Shown here: positions 1 through 9,134 of the stretch, one piece after another
Numbering within the stretch: position 1 is the first letter of the stretch
Layout of the letters: every line of letters starts with the position of its first letter
Assembly (NCBI GenBank): GCA_947179325.1
Contig: CAMXAU010000002.1
Span: 62,001-126,000 of the forward strand
From: an uncultured Bacteroidales bacterium
GTDB taxonomy: Bacteria; Bacteroidota; Bacteroidia; Bacteroidales; UBA932
DNA: 64,000 nt
Direction: 5' to 3'
Notes under the pieces: generated by a model
Seen by the model: only the letters and a program-made list of their open reading frames with translations
The model's database searches: none
What the model was told of the DNA's origin: nothing
Position numbers and translations under genes: made by a program

Positions 1-55
1 GATAAGATCTTTAACAGCTTCCATCCAGGAAATTACATTATTAGACTCAAAACAA

Positions 56-80
56 AAAGGCTGACCTTGGGTCAGCCTTT
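56..80 (-). terminator. Rho-independent terminator
   Basis: An 11-bp perfect stem (AAAGGCTGACC with its complement) and a 3-nt loop. Read on the minus strand it is followed by a T-rich run, so it fits as the terminator for the bS22-like gene and HU. Bases 1-55 hold no gene that I can support. Confidence 0.8.
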
Positions 81-120
81 CTCAATTTAGCAAGACTGCT
101 AAAATGGCAGACACCCGAGA

Positions 121-213
121 CTACTTTCTCTTCTTGTGCCTGTTCTTGCGCAAACGTTTTTTACGCTTGTGCGTAGCCATTTTATGTCTTTTTCTTTTTT
201 TACCGCTTGGCAT
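121..213 (-). CDS. 30-residue basic ribosomal-type protein (COX24/AURKAIP1, bS22/mS38-like)
   Basis: A 30-codon frame starting MPSGKKRKRHKMATHKRKK and ending in RHKKRK, about two thirds Lys, Arg or His. This matches my memory of tiny Bacteroidetes proteins annotated as AURKAIP1/COX24-domain proteins. They are related to mitochondrial mS38 and mycobacterial bS22, which sit in the small ribosomal subunit near the decoding centre. It lies 20 bp downstream of HU on the same strand and just before a terminator, so it is probably co-transcribed with HU. An internal ATG could give a 19-residue form, but the longer start fits the family better. The ribosomal role is inferred from the family. Confidence 0.8.
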   Translation of the reverse strand: MPSGKKRKRHKMATHKRKKRLRKNRHKKRK

Positions 214-233
214 AATTTGAAAAGTTTATAAAA

Positions 234-509
234 TTATTTCTTGACAACGTTCACAAATACCTTAGCTGGCTTGAAAGCCGGTACATTGTGAGCCGGAATA
301 GTCATGGTAGTGTTTTTAGTGATATTCCTTGCAGCTTTCTCTGCACGGTGCTTGATAATGAAGCTGCCGAATCCGCGGAGATAAACCGGCTTGCCTTTTG
401 CAAGGGAATCCTTTACACTCTCCATGAAAGCCTCAACAACTTTCTGTACAGTAAGTTTTTCAATACCTGTTGCCTTTGCAACCTCGTTTACGATTTCTGC
501 CTTTGTCAT
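234..509 (-). CDS. HU-family DNA-binding protein
   Basis: A 91-residue histone-like protein starting MTKAEIVNEVAK, with the family signature around GFGSF (residues 46-50), the Arg-Asn-Ile of the DNA-clasping arm, and Pro-rich arm residues toward the C-terminus. HU dimers bend and compact DNA in the nucleoid. The frame stays open 15 codons further upstream, but that extension has no HU similarity, so the ATG at 509 is chosen. A good promoter lies 43 bp upstream. The gene is divergent from lon and precedes the 30-residue basic protein gene. Confidence 0.95.
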   Translation of the reverse strand: MTKAEIVNEVAKATGIEKLTVQKVVEAFMESVKDSLAKGKPVYLRGFGSFIIKHRAEKAARNITKNTTMTIPAHNVPAFKPAKVFVNVVKK

Positions 510-551
510 AACTTTAATATTTAATAACGATATTAAAACCACATATCCTTG

Positions 552-581
552 CAAAGGTATAGTTATTTTTCAAATGCACAA
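552..581 (-). promoter_or_regulatory. Bacteroidetes-type promoter of HU
   Basis: On the minus strand TTG (579-581), 19 nt, then TACCTTTG (552-559), an exact fit to the TTG-N19-TAnnTTTG form used by the Bacteroidetes housekeeping sigma factor. It lies upstream of the HU start at 509. Confidence 0.75.
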
Positions 582-812
582 TGGATTTGTTATATTTTTT
601 AACAAAAAACACGGTGTCTTTACATCAATTGAAGCATTTCCCGGGGCACTTTGCACCAATCTATATATATGGCATGGAGATTGACATATATGCCCCGCTG
701 TCTATACACGAGGGGTTCTCTGCCATTTTGGCAGGAAATCTTCATGCTGTATCCGGCAGAATGGCACGGACAGGCATACCAGGGCTTATTATTTATTGAA
801 AACAACTTAAAC

Positions 813-3215
813 ATGAAAGATATTGCAGACATTTTTTCTCCGATGGGAGCTGAAGTAAGTATTATTCCGGTGATGCCGGGCGGTGAAGGCCTTGGCAAGG
901 TTGACGGGAGCGAGCTCCCTGACAGCCTGCCGATACTTACGCTGCGCAACGCTGTGCTGTTCTCCGGCACCCCGTACCCTATCACCATAGGAAGGGAGAA
1001 ATCCATAAAGCTGATACAGGATGCTGAAAGCAGCAACTCATTCATAGGTGCAGTGCCGCAGATGGACGTCTCTGTCGAGGACCCGCGCAAGGAGGACCTG
1101 TACGGGTTCGGCACCGTGGCAAAGATCATAAAGACACTGGAGATGCCGGACGGCACCATAACTGCAATCCTCCATGGCTTCAAGAGGTTTGAGATCACTG
1201 AGATTACAGGATACGACCCTTACATCACTGCGGATGTCCGTTATCTGGAAGATACAGTTCCGGAAATGGACAATAACGTAAAGATGATAACAGAGTCCCT
1301 CAGGGAGAAGGCCACCAGCGTCCTTAAATATTCATCGTTCGCGGCAAAGGAGGCCGCTATGGCCCTCAAGTCAATCGAGAGCTTTGACTTCCTAGTGAAC
1401 TTCATCGCCACTACGGTTGAGGTAGAGAATTTCCCTGAGAAGGTACAGCTTCTCCAGTATGGGGACCTGAAGACAAGGGCGATGAAGCTTCTCTCCCTTC
1501 TTGACACGCAGATAGAGCTGCTCAAGATCAAGCAGGAGATCAACCAGAAGGTAAAGACAGAGATTGACCAGCAGCAGAGGGAGTATTACCTCAACAACCA
1601 GCTGAGGACCATCCAGGAGGAGCTGGGGATGGATGACATGGAGGAATTCGAGAAGTTCCGCAGCCGTGCAGAAGAAAAGATGTGGTCACCAGAGATCCAG
1701 GAGCTTTTCGAGAAAGAGATGGCCAAGCTTGAGAGATACAACCCAAGCTCGCCTGAATTCAGCATACAATATAATTATATACAGTTCATGCTTGACCTTC
1801 CATGGGGAGAGATGTCCCAGGACAACCTTGACCTCAAGCATGCGCAGAAGGTGCTGGACCAGGACCACTACGGGCTTGACACTGTCAAGGAGAGGATTAT
1901 AGAGTACCTGGCCGTACTGAAGCTGAAAGGGAACATGAAGTCGCCTATCCTCTGCCTCTACGGTCCTCCGGGAGTCGGAAAGACAAGCCTTGGAAAATCC
2001 ATAGCACGCGCGCTCGGAAGGAAATACATCAGGATTGCACTCGGAGGAGTGCATGACGAGGCCGAGATCAGGGGGCACAGGAAGACATACATCGGTGCGC
2101 TTCCGGGCCGGATACTGAACGGCCTGAACAGGGCCGGCACATCCAACCCTGTAATTGTGCTTGACGAGGTGGACAAGCTCAGCAGCGATTTCAAGGGCGA
2201 CCCGTCCTCTGCCCTGCTTGAGGCACTTGACCCGGAGCAGAACACTACATTCCACGACAACTACCTTGACATCGACTACGACCTGTCAAACGTGATGTTC
2301 ATCACGACGGCAAATGACATATCAACCATCCAGCCTGCCCTGAAAGACAGGATGGAGATGATATCCGTCTCAGGATACCTTGCAGAAGAGAAGATGGAGA
2401 TTGCAAAGAAGTACCTGATACCGAAGCAGCTGGAAGAGCATGGCCTGGAGAAGGACCAGATGAAGATTGACAAGAAGGCCCTTGCAGCCATAGTGGACAC
2501 ATACACAAGGGAGTCTGGAGTCAGGGGGCTTGAGAAGCAGATTGCAAAGCTCGCACGAGTCACGGCCAAGAAGATCGCCCTCGGGGAATCCCTTCCGGGG
2601 ACAATAGCCAAGGAGAACCTCAAGGAATATCTCGGGCTTCCGACAAATTCGCATGACAGCCAGAAAGGCAATGAGGCCCCGGGAGTAGTCACGGGGCTGG
2701 CGTGGACAGCAGCCGGCGGGGAGATCCTTTTCATTGAAAGCTCTGTAAGCGAAGGCAAGGGCGCGCTCAGCATGACAGGAAATCTCGGAGATGTCATGAA
2801 GGAGTCTGCACAGATTGCCTACCAGTATATCAAGGCACATCCGCAGATGGCAGGCATGGACTATGAAGGATTCTCAAAGAAAGACATCCATGTCCATGTC
2901 CCTGAAGGCGCAGTTCCAAAGGACGGGCCATCAGCAGGAATAACAATGGTAAGTTCAATGGTTTCCGCACTGAGGGGCAAGAAGATACGCAGCGGTGTGG
3001 CGATGACAGGCGAGATGACCCTGCGCGGGCGCGTGCTGCCGGTCGGAGGCATAAAGGAGAAAATACTTGCAGCCAAGCGTTCCGGCATCCATACGATTGT
3101 GATTTCCGAGGAAAACCGCAAAGATGTTGAAGACATCAAGGAAATTTACATAAAAGGTCTTACCTTTGTCTATGTCAACAGCATCGATGAAGTCATTGAC
3201 TTTATCTTTGGATAG
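813..3215 (+). CDS. lon: ATP-dependent protease Lon
   Basis: An 800-residue cytoplasmic AAA+ serine protease that degrades misfolded and regulatory proteins. In order: an N-terminal LON substrate-binding domain (about 40-240), a coiled helical linker, the AAA+ module with Walker A GPPGVGKTS near residue 384, and a C-terminal peptidase with catalytic Ser707 in PKDGPSAGIT and Lys750 in GGIKEK. The spacing of 43 residues equals that of E. coli Lon (Ser679/Lys722). The frame is open back to 651, but that 54-codon extension is Cys/Trp-rich and unlike Lon, so the ATG at 813 is used. It heads an apparent operon with ung (9 bp gap), coaD and a thioredoxin-like gene. Confidence 0.96.
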   Translation: MKDIADIFSPMGAEVSIIPVMPGGEGLGKVDGSELPDSLPILTLRNAVLFSGTPYPITIGREKSIKLIQDAESSNSFIGAVPQMDVSVEDPRKEDLYGFGTVAKIIKTLEMPDGTITAILHGFKRFEITEITGYDPYITADVRYLEDTVPEMDNNVKMITESLREKATSVLKYSSFAAKEAAMALKSIESFDFLVNFIATTVEVENFPEKVQLLQYGDLKTRAMKLLSLLDTQIELLKIKQEINQKVKTEIDQQQREYYLNNQLRTIQEELGMDDMEEFEKFRSRAEEKMWSPEIQELFEKEMAKLERYNPSSPEFSIQYNYIQFMLDLPWGEMSQDNLDLKHAQKVLDQDHYGLDTVKERIIEYLAVLKLKGNMKSPILCLYGPPGVGKTSLGKSIARALGRKYIRIALGGVHDEAEIRGHRKTYIGALPGRILNGLNRAGTSNPVIVLDEVDKLSSDFKGDPSSALLEALDPEQNTTFHDNYLDIDYDLSNVMFITTANDISTIQPALKDRMEMISVSGYLAEEKMEIAKKYLIPKQLEEHGLEKDQMKIDKKALAAIVDTYTRESGVRGLEKQIAKLARVTAKKIALGESLPGTIAKENLKEYLGLPTNSHDSQKGNEAPGVVTGLAWTAAGGEILFIESSVSEGKGALSMTGNLGDVMKESAQIAYQYIKAHPQMAGMDYEGFSKKDIHVHVPEGAVPKDGPSAGITMVSSMVSALRGKKIRSGVAMTGEMTLRGRVLPVGGIKEKILAAKRSGIHTIVISEENRKDVEDIKEIYIKGLTFVYVNSIDEVIDFIFG

Positions 3216-3224
3216 GAACAGAGA

Positions 3225-3893
3225 ATGGAAGTTCAGATAGAAGAAAGCTGGAAAAAGGCACTGGCAGGGGAATTCGAAAAACCATATTTCGGTTCCCTTG
3301 TCGCACGCCTGCACCAGGAGAAGGCAGAGGGGAAAAAGATTTTCCCTCCTGGCAGACAGATATTCAGGGCATTCGAGCTGACCCCTGTGGAACAGCTCAA
3401 GGTGGTGATACTCGGGCAGGACCCGTACCATGGGTACGGGCAGGCCGAAGGCCTCTCATTTTCCGTCCCGGAAAATGTTCCTGCCCCGCCTTCCCTCCGC
3501 AACATCTTCAAGGAGATACATGATGACCTCGGAATCACCATGAGCGGCTATCCGCATCTTGAGAAATGGGCCAGGCAGGGAGTCCTCCTCCTGAACGCAG
3601 TCCTGACAGTGCGTGCAGGCGAGCCGGCATCGCACAGCAGCATCGGGTGGGCAGAATTCACAGATGCAGTAATCAGATACATATCAGACAACTGTGAGGG
3701 AGTCGTATTTCTACTTTGGGGCAGCTTCGCCAGAAGCAAGAAAGCACTTATAGACACGTCCAGGCACCATGTACTTGAAGCAGCACATCCGTCACCGCTT
3801 GCACGCGGGGCCTTTTTCGGATGCAGGCACTTCTCCAGGACCAACGACATACTCGCAAGCCAGGGCAAGACAACAATTGACTGGCAGCTGTAA
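3225..3893 (+). CDS. ung: Uracil-DNA glycosylase (family 1)
   Basis: A 222-residue base-excision repair enzyme that removes uracil from DNA. Motif A GQDPYHG lies at residues 64-70, with catalytic Asp66. The DNA-intercalation loop HPSPLA begins at His188. Length is normal for the UNG family. It starts 9 bp after lon and is followed 21 bp later by coaD, all on the plus strand, so it is probably cotranscribed. Confidence 0.96.
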   Translation: MEVQIEESWKKALAGEFEKPYFGSLVARLHQEKAEGKKIFPPGRQIFRAFELTPVEQLKVVILGQDPYHGYGQAEGLSFSVPENVPAPPSLRNIFKEIHDDLGITMSGYPHLEKWARQGVLLLNAVLTVRAGEPASHSSIGWAEFTDAVIRYISDNCEGVVFLLWGSFARSKKALIDTSRHHVLEAAHPSPLARGAFFGCRHFSRTNDILASQGKTTIDWQL

Positions 3894-3914
3894 AAACAAA
3901 AGTTCAAGGACAAA

Positions 3915-4373
3915 ATGAAACGCACCGCAATATTTCCAGGTTCATTCGACCCGTTCACTGCAGGCCACCTCAATATCCTGAAAAGGGCCCTCACCATGTT
4001 TGACGAGGTCATTGTCGCAATCGGAGTCAACATCGACAAGAGAGGCCATTTCAGCGCAGAGAAAAGAAAAGACATAATCCGGCAGGCCACCAGCGACCTG
4101 GAAGGAGTATCGGTAATCTACTATGACAATCTCACGATTGATATCTGCCGCGAGCTTGGCATCAGGCATATAGTCCGTGGAGTCAGGAACATGATCGACT
4201 TCGAGACAGAGAGGTCAATTGCCGATGCCAACAGGGTACTCGCCCCGGAAATCGAGACAATAATAATCCCGACAGCACAGGAGTTCGCACACATATCGTC
4301 CACTGCCGTAAGGGATATAATCAAGCATGGAGGCGACACATCCAGGTTTCTTCCGGACGGAGTGGAGATATGA
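3915..4373 (+). CDS. coaD: Phosphopantetheine adenylyltransferase
   Basis: A 152-residue enzyme of coenzyme A synthesis that transfers AMP from ATP to 4'-phosphopantetheine. The nucleotidyltransferase signature is seen at the N-terminus (GSFDPFTAGHLNIL, with the T/HxGH motif), followed by the conserved RGVRN and ISSTAVRD segments. Length is typical. Its stop overlaps the start of the next gene by 4 bases (ATGA), which suggests translational coupling. Confidence 0.96.
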   Translation: MKRTAIFPGSFDPFTAGHLNILKRALTMFDEVIVAIGVNIDKRGHFSAEKRKDIIRQATSDLEGVSVIYYDNLTIDICRELGIRHIVRGVRNMIDFETERSIADANRVLAPEIETIIIPTAQEFAHISSTAVRDIIKHGGDTSRFLPDGVEI

Positions 4374-5965
4374 TGAGACTTCCCCTTTTCATAGCGGCAT
4401 CTGTAATGGCTGCCATTACGGCAACTGGGCATCCGTCGGATGGAACGGCGGTGTCAATGGAATACATGGAGGCTCAGCAGGACAGCACCGCCATGGCAAG
4501 GCTTGACGCCAAACTGAAGGAATACCTGGCGTCACTCGACTTTGAGCCACTGAAGATCAAGTGCGAAGAGGCTGACTTCATAATCAGCGCATGCTCGGAT
4601 TCCGCAATACGACAGAAAACAGCCGAGACCGTGTACAGGCATTTCCTTGACTCGAAAGTCATGGGAGATGAAGCAGTAGCCATACACATATATGACAACT
4701 GGTATGCAGACGGGAAAGTAACCATGCCAGACGAAGCCGGGCTATGGGAGGCAAGACTGTTCGCCACTGTCAACAGGCAGTCACTGATAGGATGCCGCGC
4801 CCCCGGGCTGCAGCTGGAGGACATCGACGGGAACCCGGTTGAAATCTTCCGCCATGATGCCCAGCAGGACGGGCGCTACACAATCCTGTATTTCTATGAC
4901 ACAGGATGCCCCAAATGCAGGATAGAGGGCATCCTTCTGCGGAATGTCCTGGAGAACGACAATCTTCCTGTAAATCTGTATGCCATATATACAGGACAGG
5001 ACAGGGACAAATGGCAGAGCTATGTCACAGAGCAACTGTCAATTGACGCCCCCGAGACCGAGACCCTGCATCTCTGGTGCCCCGGTGCGGAATCCGGGAT
5101 GGAGACAAGCTATGGCATAATCCAGACACCGAGGATGTTCCTTGTCAGGCCTGACGGTATAATAGCCGGGAGAGGGCTTGACACATATGCACTTGAGCAG
5201 CTCCTTACAGACATCCTTGCACCCAGGGAGATCGAATATGGAAGCGATGAGGCCATGGAGATGTTCCGCACAGCCTTCTCCTCCATAGAGAAAGGCATGG
5301 GATGCGAAGGCGTCTCCATGATGGCTGACCACATTTCCGACTCTGTCCTTGAACACCAGGACACATTGCTCTACAAGCAGATGATCGGGGACCTGCTATA
5401 TTTCGTCTCAAGCCAGAGAGGAGAGAACTATAAATGCGGCACGCCGGCATTTGCCGACAAATATATACTGGAGCGCAGTGACATCTGGAAGACAAGCGAG
5501 GACTCACTTAAGGTTGTCAGCCTGGCCGTACTCATGAAGAACATTGCAGAACTCGCTCCGGCAGGACAGAAGATGCCGGACATCAAGGTTCCTGCAGCAG
5601 TGATAACCTGCAAGGCCAAGGCACGCACAGGCAATGCCGGAAGCCAAAGCGCACAGAAGACAGCGGCCGGAATGAAACTGAAGACAGAATACGGGACATA
5701 CAATCTCGGCAGCCTGAAGAACGCCACAGTCATTTTCCACACAGAAGGATGCAATATATGCAAGGCAGAGATATCTGCGGCATACAGAAGCCTTGAATCA
5801 GGCGAAACAGGAAAGGTTGTCCTCATCGATATGGACGAGATGTTTTCAAGCAAGCCGGACCTGGCCGAACAGCTTCTGGACAGTTTCGACCTCTCCGCCC
5901 TTCCTTTCATCCTCACGACAGATTCCAGGGCACGTATCGCAAGGAAATACATATCACTGCAATAA
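4370..5965 (+). CDS. Exported DUF5106/thioredoxin-like protein
   Basis: A 531-residue protein with an N-terminal signal-like segment. It looks like the Bacteroidales family with DUF5106 (about 40-140) followed by a thioredoxin-like domain (about 143-285) carrying CPKC in the usual redox position. A second redoxin-like segment near the C-terminus carries CNIC. Two CxxC pairs in one chain suggest an envelope thiol-disulfide role; the substrate is unknown. It overlaps coaD by 4 bases and ends the lon operon. Its 3' end faces that of the MATE gene, 9 bp away. Confidence 0.75.
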   Translation: MMRLPLFIAASVMAAITATGHPSDGTAVSMEYMEAQQDSTAMARLDAKLKEYLASLDFEPLKIKCEEADFIISACSDSAIRQKTAETVYRHFLDSKVMGDEAVAIHIYDNWYADGKVTMPDEAGLWEARLFATVNRQSLIGCRAPGLQLEDIDGNPVEIFRHDAQQDGRYTILYFYDTGCPKCRIEGILLRNVLENDNLPVNLYAIYTGQDRDKWQSYVTEQLSIDAPETETLHLWCPGAESGMETSYGIIQTPRMFLVRPDGIIAGRGLDTYALEQLLTDILAPREIEYGSDEAMEMFRTAFSSIEKGMGCEGVSMMADHISDSVLEHQDTLLYKQMIGDLLYFVSSQRGENYKCGTPAFADKYILERSDIWKTSEDSLKVVSLAVLMKNIAELAPAGQKMPDIKVPAAVITCKAKARTGNAGSQSAQKTAAGMKLKTEYGTYNLGSLKNATVIFHTEGCNICKAEISAAYRSLESGETGKVVLIDMDEMFSSKPDLAEQLLDSFDLSALPFILTTDSRARIARKYISLQ

Positions 5966-5974
5966 GAGGACGGT

Positions 5975-7318
5975 TCACTTCATCTTCCGTAGTGCAGAGG
6001 CTGTCAGCGGAATTGCAAGCAGGAATGCGCACAGGTCAGAGACCGGCTGCGCCAGGACCAGGCCATGGAATCCGAGAAGCAGGCGGCCGATAAAGAGTGC
6101 CGGGATAAAGAAAAGCCCCTGCCTGGCAGATGCCATCAGGACAGCCGGCACAGTCTTACGGATATTCTGCAGATACATATTGGACATCACGACCATTGAG
6201 GTCAGAGGGAAAGACAGGCACTGGTATCTCAGTATATCTGTCCCCATACGTATCACCTCTGCATCATCAGGACGGAAGACACGCACTATCCCCGGAGCAA
6301 ATACATATCCGAGTACAGCAAGGGCAAGACAATACAGGGACGAGACAGACAGGCTGTGCCAGAATGCCGCACGGACCCTGTCGAACCTGCCAGCCCCATA
6401 GTTGAATCCGCATACAGGCTGAAAGCCCTGTCCATAGCCGATCATGGCGGCACCTGCAAGCATCGTTATACGGCTGACAACTGAGAAGGCGGCTACAGAC
6501 TCATCTCCAAATGAAGAGGCAAGCTGATTGAGACATATTGCAGCAACACTCATAAGCCCCTGACGGGCAAGTGAAGGAAGTCCTCCGGCATTTATCTCCG
6601 ACAATATGGAGCGTGAAGGCCTGAAGTCACGGAACCTTATGGCAATCCCGCCGTTCCTTGTACATAATGAAAGCATGATCACGAAACTGGCAGCCTGAGA
6701 AAATGCAGTTGCAATCCCTGCGCCCCGGATGCCAAGCCCCAGGCCGAAAATGAGAAGAGGGTCCAGGGCGATATTCAGCACTGCACCTGAGATGATCCCG
6801 ATCATGGCCAGAAACGCATTTCCCTGATGGCGCATCTGGTTATTCATCGTAAAGCAGCACATTATAAACGGGGTACCAGGAAGGATAAAGCTGAAATAAT
6901 CCTTTGCATACGGAAGGATTGTATCGGTGGAGCCAAGAAAGCGCAAGAGCGGCTCCATTGCGATGAATCCGGCCACGGCGGCTGCAGTGCCGGTAAAGAA
7001 GGACAGGAAAAATCCTGTTGCGGCCATGGTTCCGGCTTCATCCACCCTCTTGCCGCCGAGCGCACGTGAGATGAAGTTTCCGGACCCCTGCCCGAAATAA
7101 AAGGCGATGGCCTGAATCAGGGTCATATAGGAGAACACCACACCGAGCGCGGCGACAGCCTGGGTGTTTATACGTCCAATAAAGAATGTGTCCGCCAGGT
7201 TGTAGATGCCTGAGACCAGCATGATTACGATTGACGGAACCGCCAATGAAGTAACAAGATGCCCGACCGGACCGGTCGTCATCTTTATAAATTTTTCTTT
7301 CTGCCTGTCATTTTCCAT
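5975..7318 (-). CDS. MATE-family multidrug/cation efflux protein
   Basis: A 447-residue inner-membrane protein with about twelve hydrophobic segments in two MatE repeats. The N-terminus (GPVGHLVTSLAVPSI, then NLADTFFIGRIN) is typical of the DinF/NorM-like branch. It probably exports drugs or metabolites in exchange for Na+ or H+; the substrate is not readable from sequence. It lies 30 bp downstream of lnt on the same strand and may be cotranscribed with it. Confidence 0.92.
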   Translation of the reverse strand: MENDRQKEKFIKMTTGPVGHLVTSLAVPSIVIMLVSGIYNLADTFFIGRINTQAVAALGVVFSYMTLIQAIAFYFGQGSGNFISRALGGKRVDEAGTMAATGFFLSFFTGTAAAVAGFIAMEPLLRFLGSTDTILPYAKDYFSFILPGTPFIMCCFTMNNQMRHQGNAFLAMIGIISGAVLNIALDPLLIFGLGLGIRGAGIATAFSQAASFVIMLSLCTRNGGIAIRFRDFRPSRSILSEINAGGLPSLARQGLMSVAAICLNQLASSFGDESVAAFSVVSRITMLAGAAMIGYGQGFQPVCGFNYGAGRFDRVRAAFWHSLSVSSLYCLALAVLGYVFAPGIVRVFRPDDAEVIRMGTDILRYQCLSFPLTSMVVMSNMYLQNIRKTVPAVLMASARQGLFFIPALFIGRLLLGFHGLVLAQPVSDLCAFLLAIPLTASALRKMK

Positions 7319-7348
7319 ATCTGAACCAGTACAGCCTTGAAAACACCC

Positions 7349-9004
7349 CTATCTCTTCAGGAATGCGACCAGCATGGCTGCAAGGAGAAGCACGAAGACG
7401 AAAGTGCACACACGTCCGGCAATGTCGCCATGAGCCACAAAGAACGTAATCCTGTCGTTGCGGTTTACCTTTCCGGAGAGCACGGCTGGCTCCCACCATG
7501 GTGTAGGGTCATGCACCACACCGCGCTGGTCAATCAGTGCAGATATTCCGGTATTCGCACACCTTGCTATGCTGCGGCGCGTCTCTATTGCACGCAGCGA
7601 AGCATAGCTGAGATGCTGCCTGTAGCCGGGGGTGTTCCCCCACCACGAGTCATTTGTTATCACTGTCATGACCTCCGCCCCTGCCTTGATGTATCCGGTA
7701 TAGTATTCTCCATATACAGATTCATAGCATACGGCACATCCCACAGTCACGGATTCTCCACCGCAGCCCTCCGGGGCGATACAATGGAATACAGAAATCG
7801 AATCCTGCCCTACACAGCGGCCCATCACTCCACCGAGCATATCATCTATCCTGCAGAACAATGCAGGATAAGGCGTCATCTCAACCGCCACGACAAGCTT
7901 TGACTTATGGAATATCTCCGTCCGTCCGGTACCGTCAACCATGAGCGCAGAATTGTGGGACTCTATCCAGCGGCCGTCCCGGAGCTGGCGTGCCGTATAT
8001 GAAGGACGTTCCGGTGAATCAATGAGTGAATATGAAGATGCACCGAATATCATGTTCACCCCAGGATAGTCCTTAAGGAACGAGGTAAAGCAGCGCCATG
8101 TCGCGCTCGAATTCCACTCTCCGGTCACAACATCGGAGGTAAAAGTCTCCGGGGCAAGCACAAGCAGAGGAGATACTCCGCTACACGCACCACACGCACA
8201 GGAATCGGCACGGACAGCGGTGCGCCCGGAAAGGCCACTCTTCATCTGGTCAATGAGGATTGCATTCTGCTGCTGCTGGCTCTTCGCCTGGAATTTGTTA
8301 TACGGGTCAATATCAGGCTGGAGGATGAGCACGTCAAGTGGATTCTCTTTTTCCTCATACCTGTCATACATCACCCTTGAGACCACAACTGGAGCTAAAA
8401 TCAGGAGAGCCATCCCGATGACGGCGGCCGCTTTCGCCTTTCCGTTGAAAGACATCCACCTGCCGTCAGAAAGTGCGGCCATGATCCCGAATATGGAAAG
8501 ATTGCACATCCATATCCATAGCGAGCCGCCCAGCGTCCCCGTGAACTCATACCACTGTACCGTCCCTATGCTGCGCGCAAAGGAGTTGCCGAGCACAAGC
8601 CATGGCCACGATATGTCCGCATCGAAATACGCCCTCTCCCAAGATATCCATGCGACCATCAGGAACACATACGGCAGCACTCCGCTGAATCTCTTTCTCG
8701 AGAGACGGAAAAGTCCGAATATCACGGACATCTGCAAGGAGTTTGCAAGCACAGCAAAGATTCCTCCTCCGACGGTGGCATTGCAGACCCAGAATGTGGT
8801 GAAGGCGTTCCACAGCACAAAAGCGGAATAATGGTATACCCACACCCTCCTGACGCCCGAAAGCGTCGCGACACGCTCCATGCACAGCAGCGGCACGATG
8901 CCGAAAAGCGCGAAGAACCCGCAATGCGGCACAAGAAACGGCACTGACATCAGCACCGCAAAAAGCAGGACAAGGCCCCACAGAAGTATTTTCTGACCTT
9001 TCAT
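7349..9004 (-). CDS. lnt: Apolipoprotein N-acyltransferase
   Basis: A 551-residue inner-membrane enzyme that adds the third acyl chain to lipoproteins. An N-terminal block of membrane helices is followed by a carbon-nitrogen hydrolase domain with the Glu (LVLAPETF), Lys (HKSKLV) and Cys (GCAVCYES) triad in order, then the conserved NDSWWG and RSIARCANTGISA segments. The frame extends 15 codons upstream of the chosen ATG at 9004, but that stretch is polar, and the chosen start (MKGQKILL) leads straight into the first helix. It is divergent from the LysE gene. The many lipoproteins of the sus locus would be its clients. Confidence 0.94.
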   Translation of the reverse strand: MKGQKILLWGLVLLFAVLMSVPFLVPHCGFFALFGIVPLLCMERVATLSGVRRVWVYHYSAFVLWNAFTTFWVCNATVGGGIFAVLANSLQMSVIFGLFRLSRKRFSGVLPYVFLMVAWISWERAYFDADISWPWLVLGNSFARSIGTVQWYEFTGTLGGSLWIWMCNLSIFGIMAALSDGRWMSFNGKAKAAAVIGMALLILAPVVVSRVMYDRYEEKENPLDVLILQPDIDPYNKFQAKSQQQQNAILIDQMKSGLSGRTAVRADSCACGACSGVSPLLVLAPETFTSDVVTGEWNSSATWRCFTSFLKDYPGVNMIFGASSYSLIDSPERPSYTARQLRDGRWIESHNSALMVDGTGRTEIFHKSKLVVAVEMTPYPALFCRIDDMLGGVMGRCVGQDSISVFHCIAPEGCGGESVTVGCAVCYESVYGEYYTGYIKAGAEVMTVITNDSWWGNTPGYRQHLSYASLRAIETRRSIARCANTGISALIDQRGVVHDPTPWWEPAVLSGKVNRNDRITFFVAHGDIAGRVCTFVFVLLLAAMLVAFLKR

Positions 9005-9070
9005 AACACCCATGATTTTCCAGTCTGGCCATATCCTTCCATGCAACATGAAACTTTAGCCATTCACACG

Positions 9071-9101
9071 GGCAAATATAAGAATTTATTTAGTATTTTT
9101 G
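9071..9101. promoter_or_regulatory. Divergent promoter region lnt / LysE gene
   Basis: A TATTTTTG box (9094-9101, plus strand) fits the -7 element for the LysE gene. TATATTTG on the minus strand (9073-9080) fits the -7 element for lnt. Neither has a clear TTG at the ideal -33 distance, so only the -7 boxes are supported. Confidence 0.45.
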
Positions 9102-9134
9102 CAGGATTGCTTTTTTGCAAATGGTACGTGATAT

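Noticed and set aside
1..55. End of a plus-strand gene
   Set aside because: Short open frames run into the hairpin at 56-80, but no family could be recognised from so few residues.
651..812. 54-codon N-terminal extension of Lon
   Set aside because: Open frame only. It is Cys/Trp-rich, has no LON-domain similarity, and a normal Lon start lies at 813.
1686..2255. Long antisense ORF inside lon
   Set aside because: A shadow of the strongly conserved Lon AAA+ region; no family signature.
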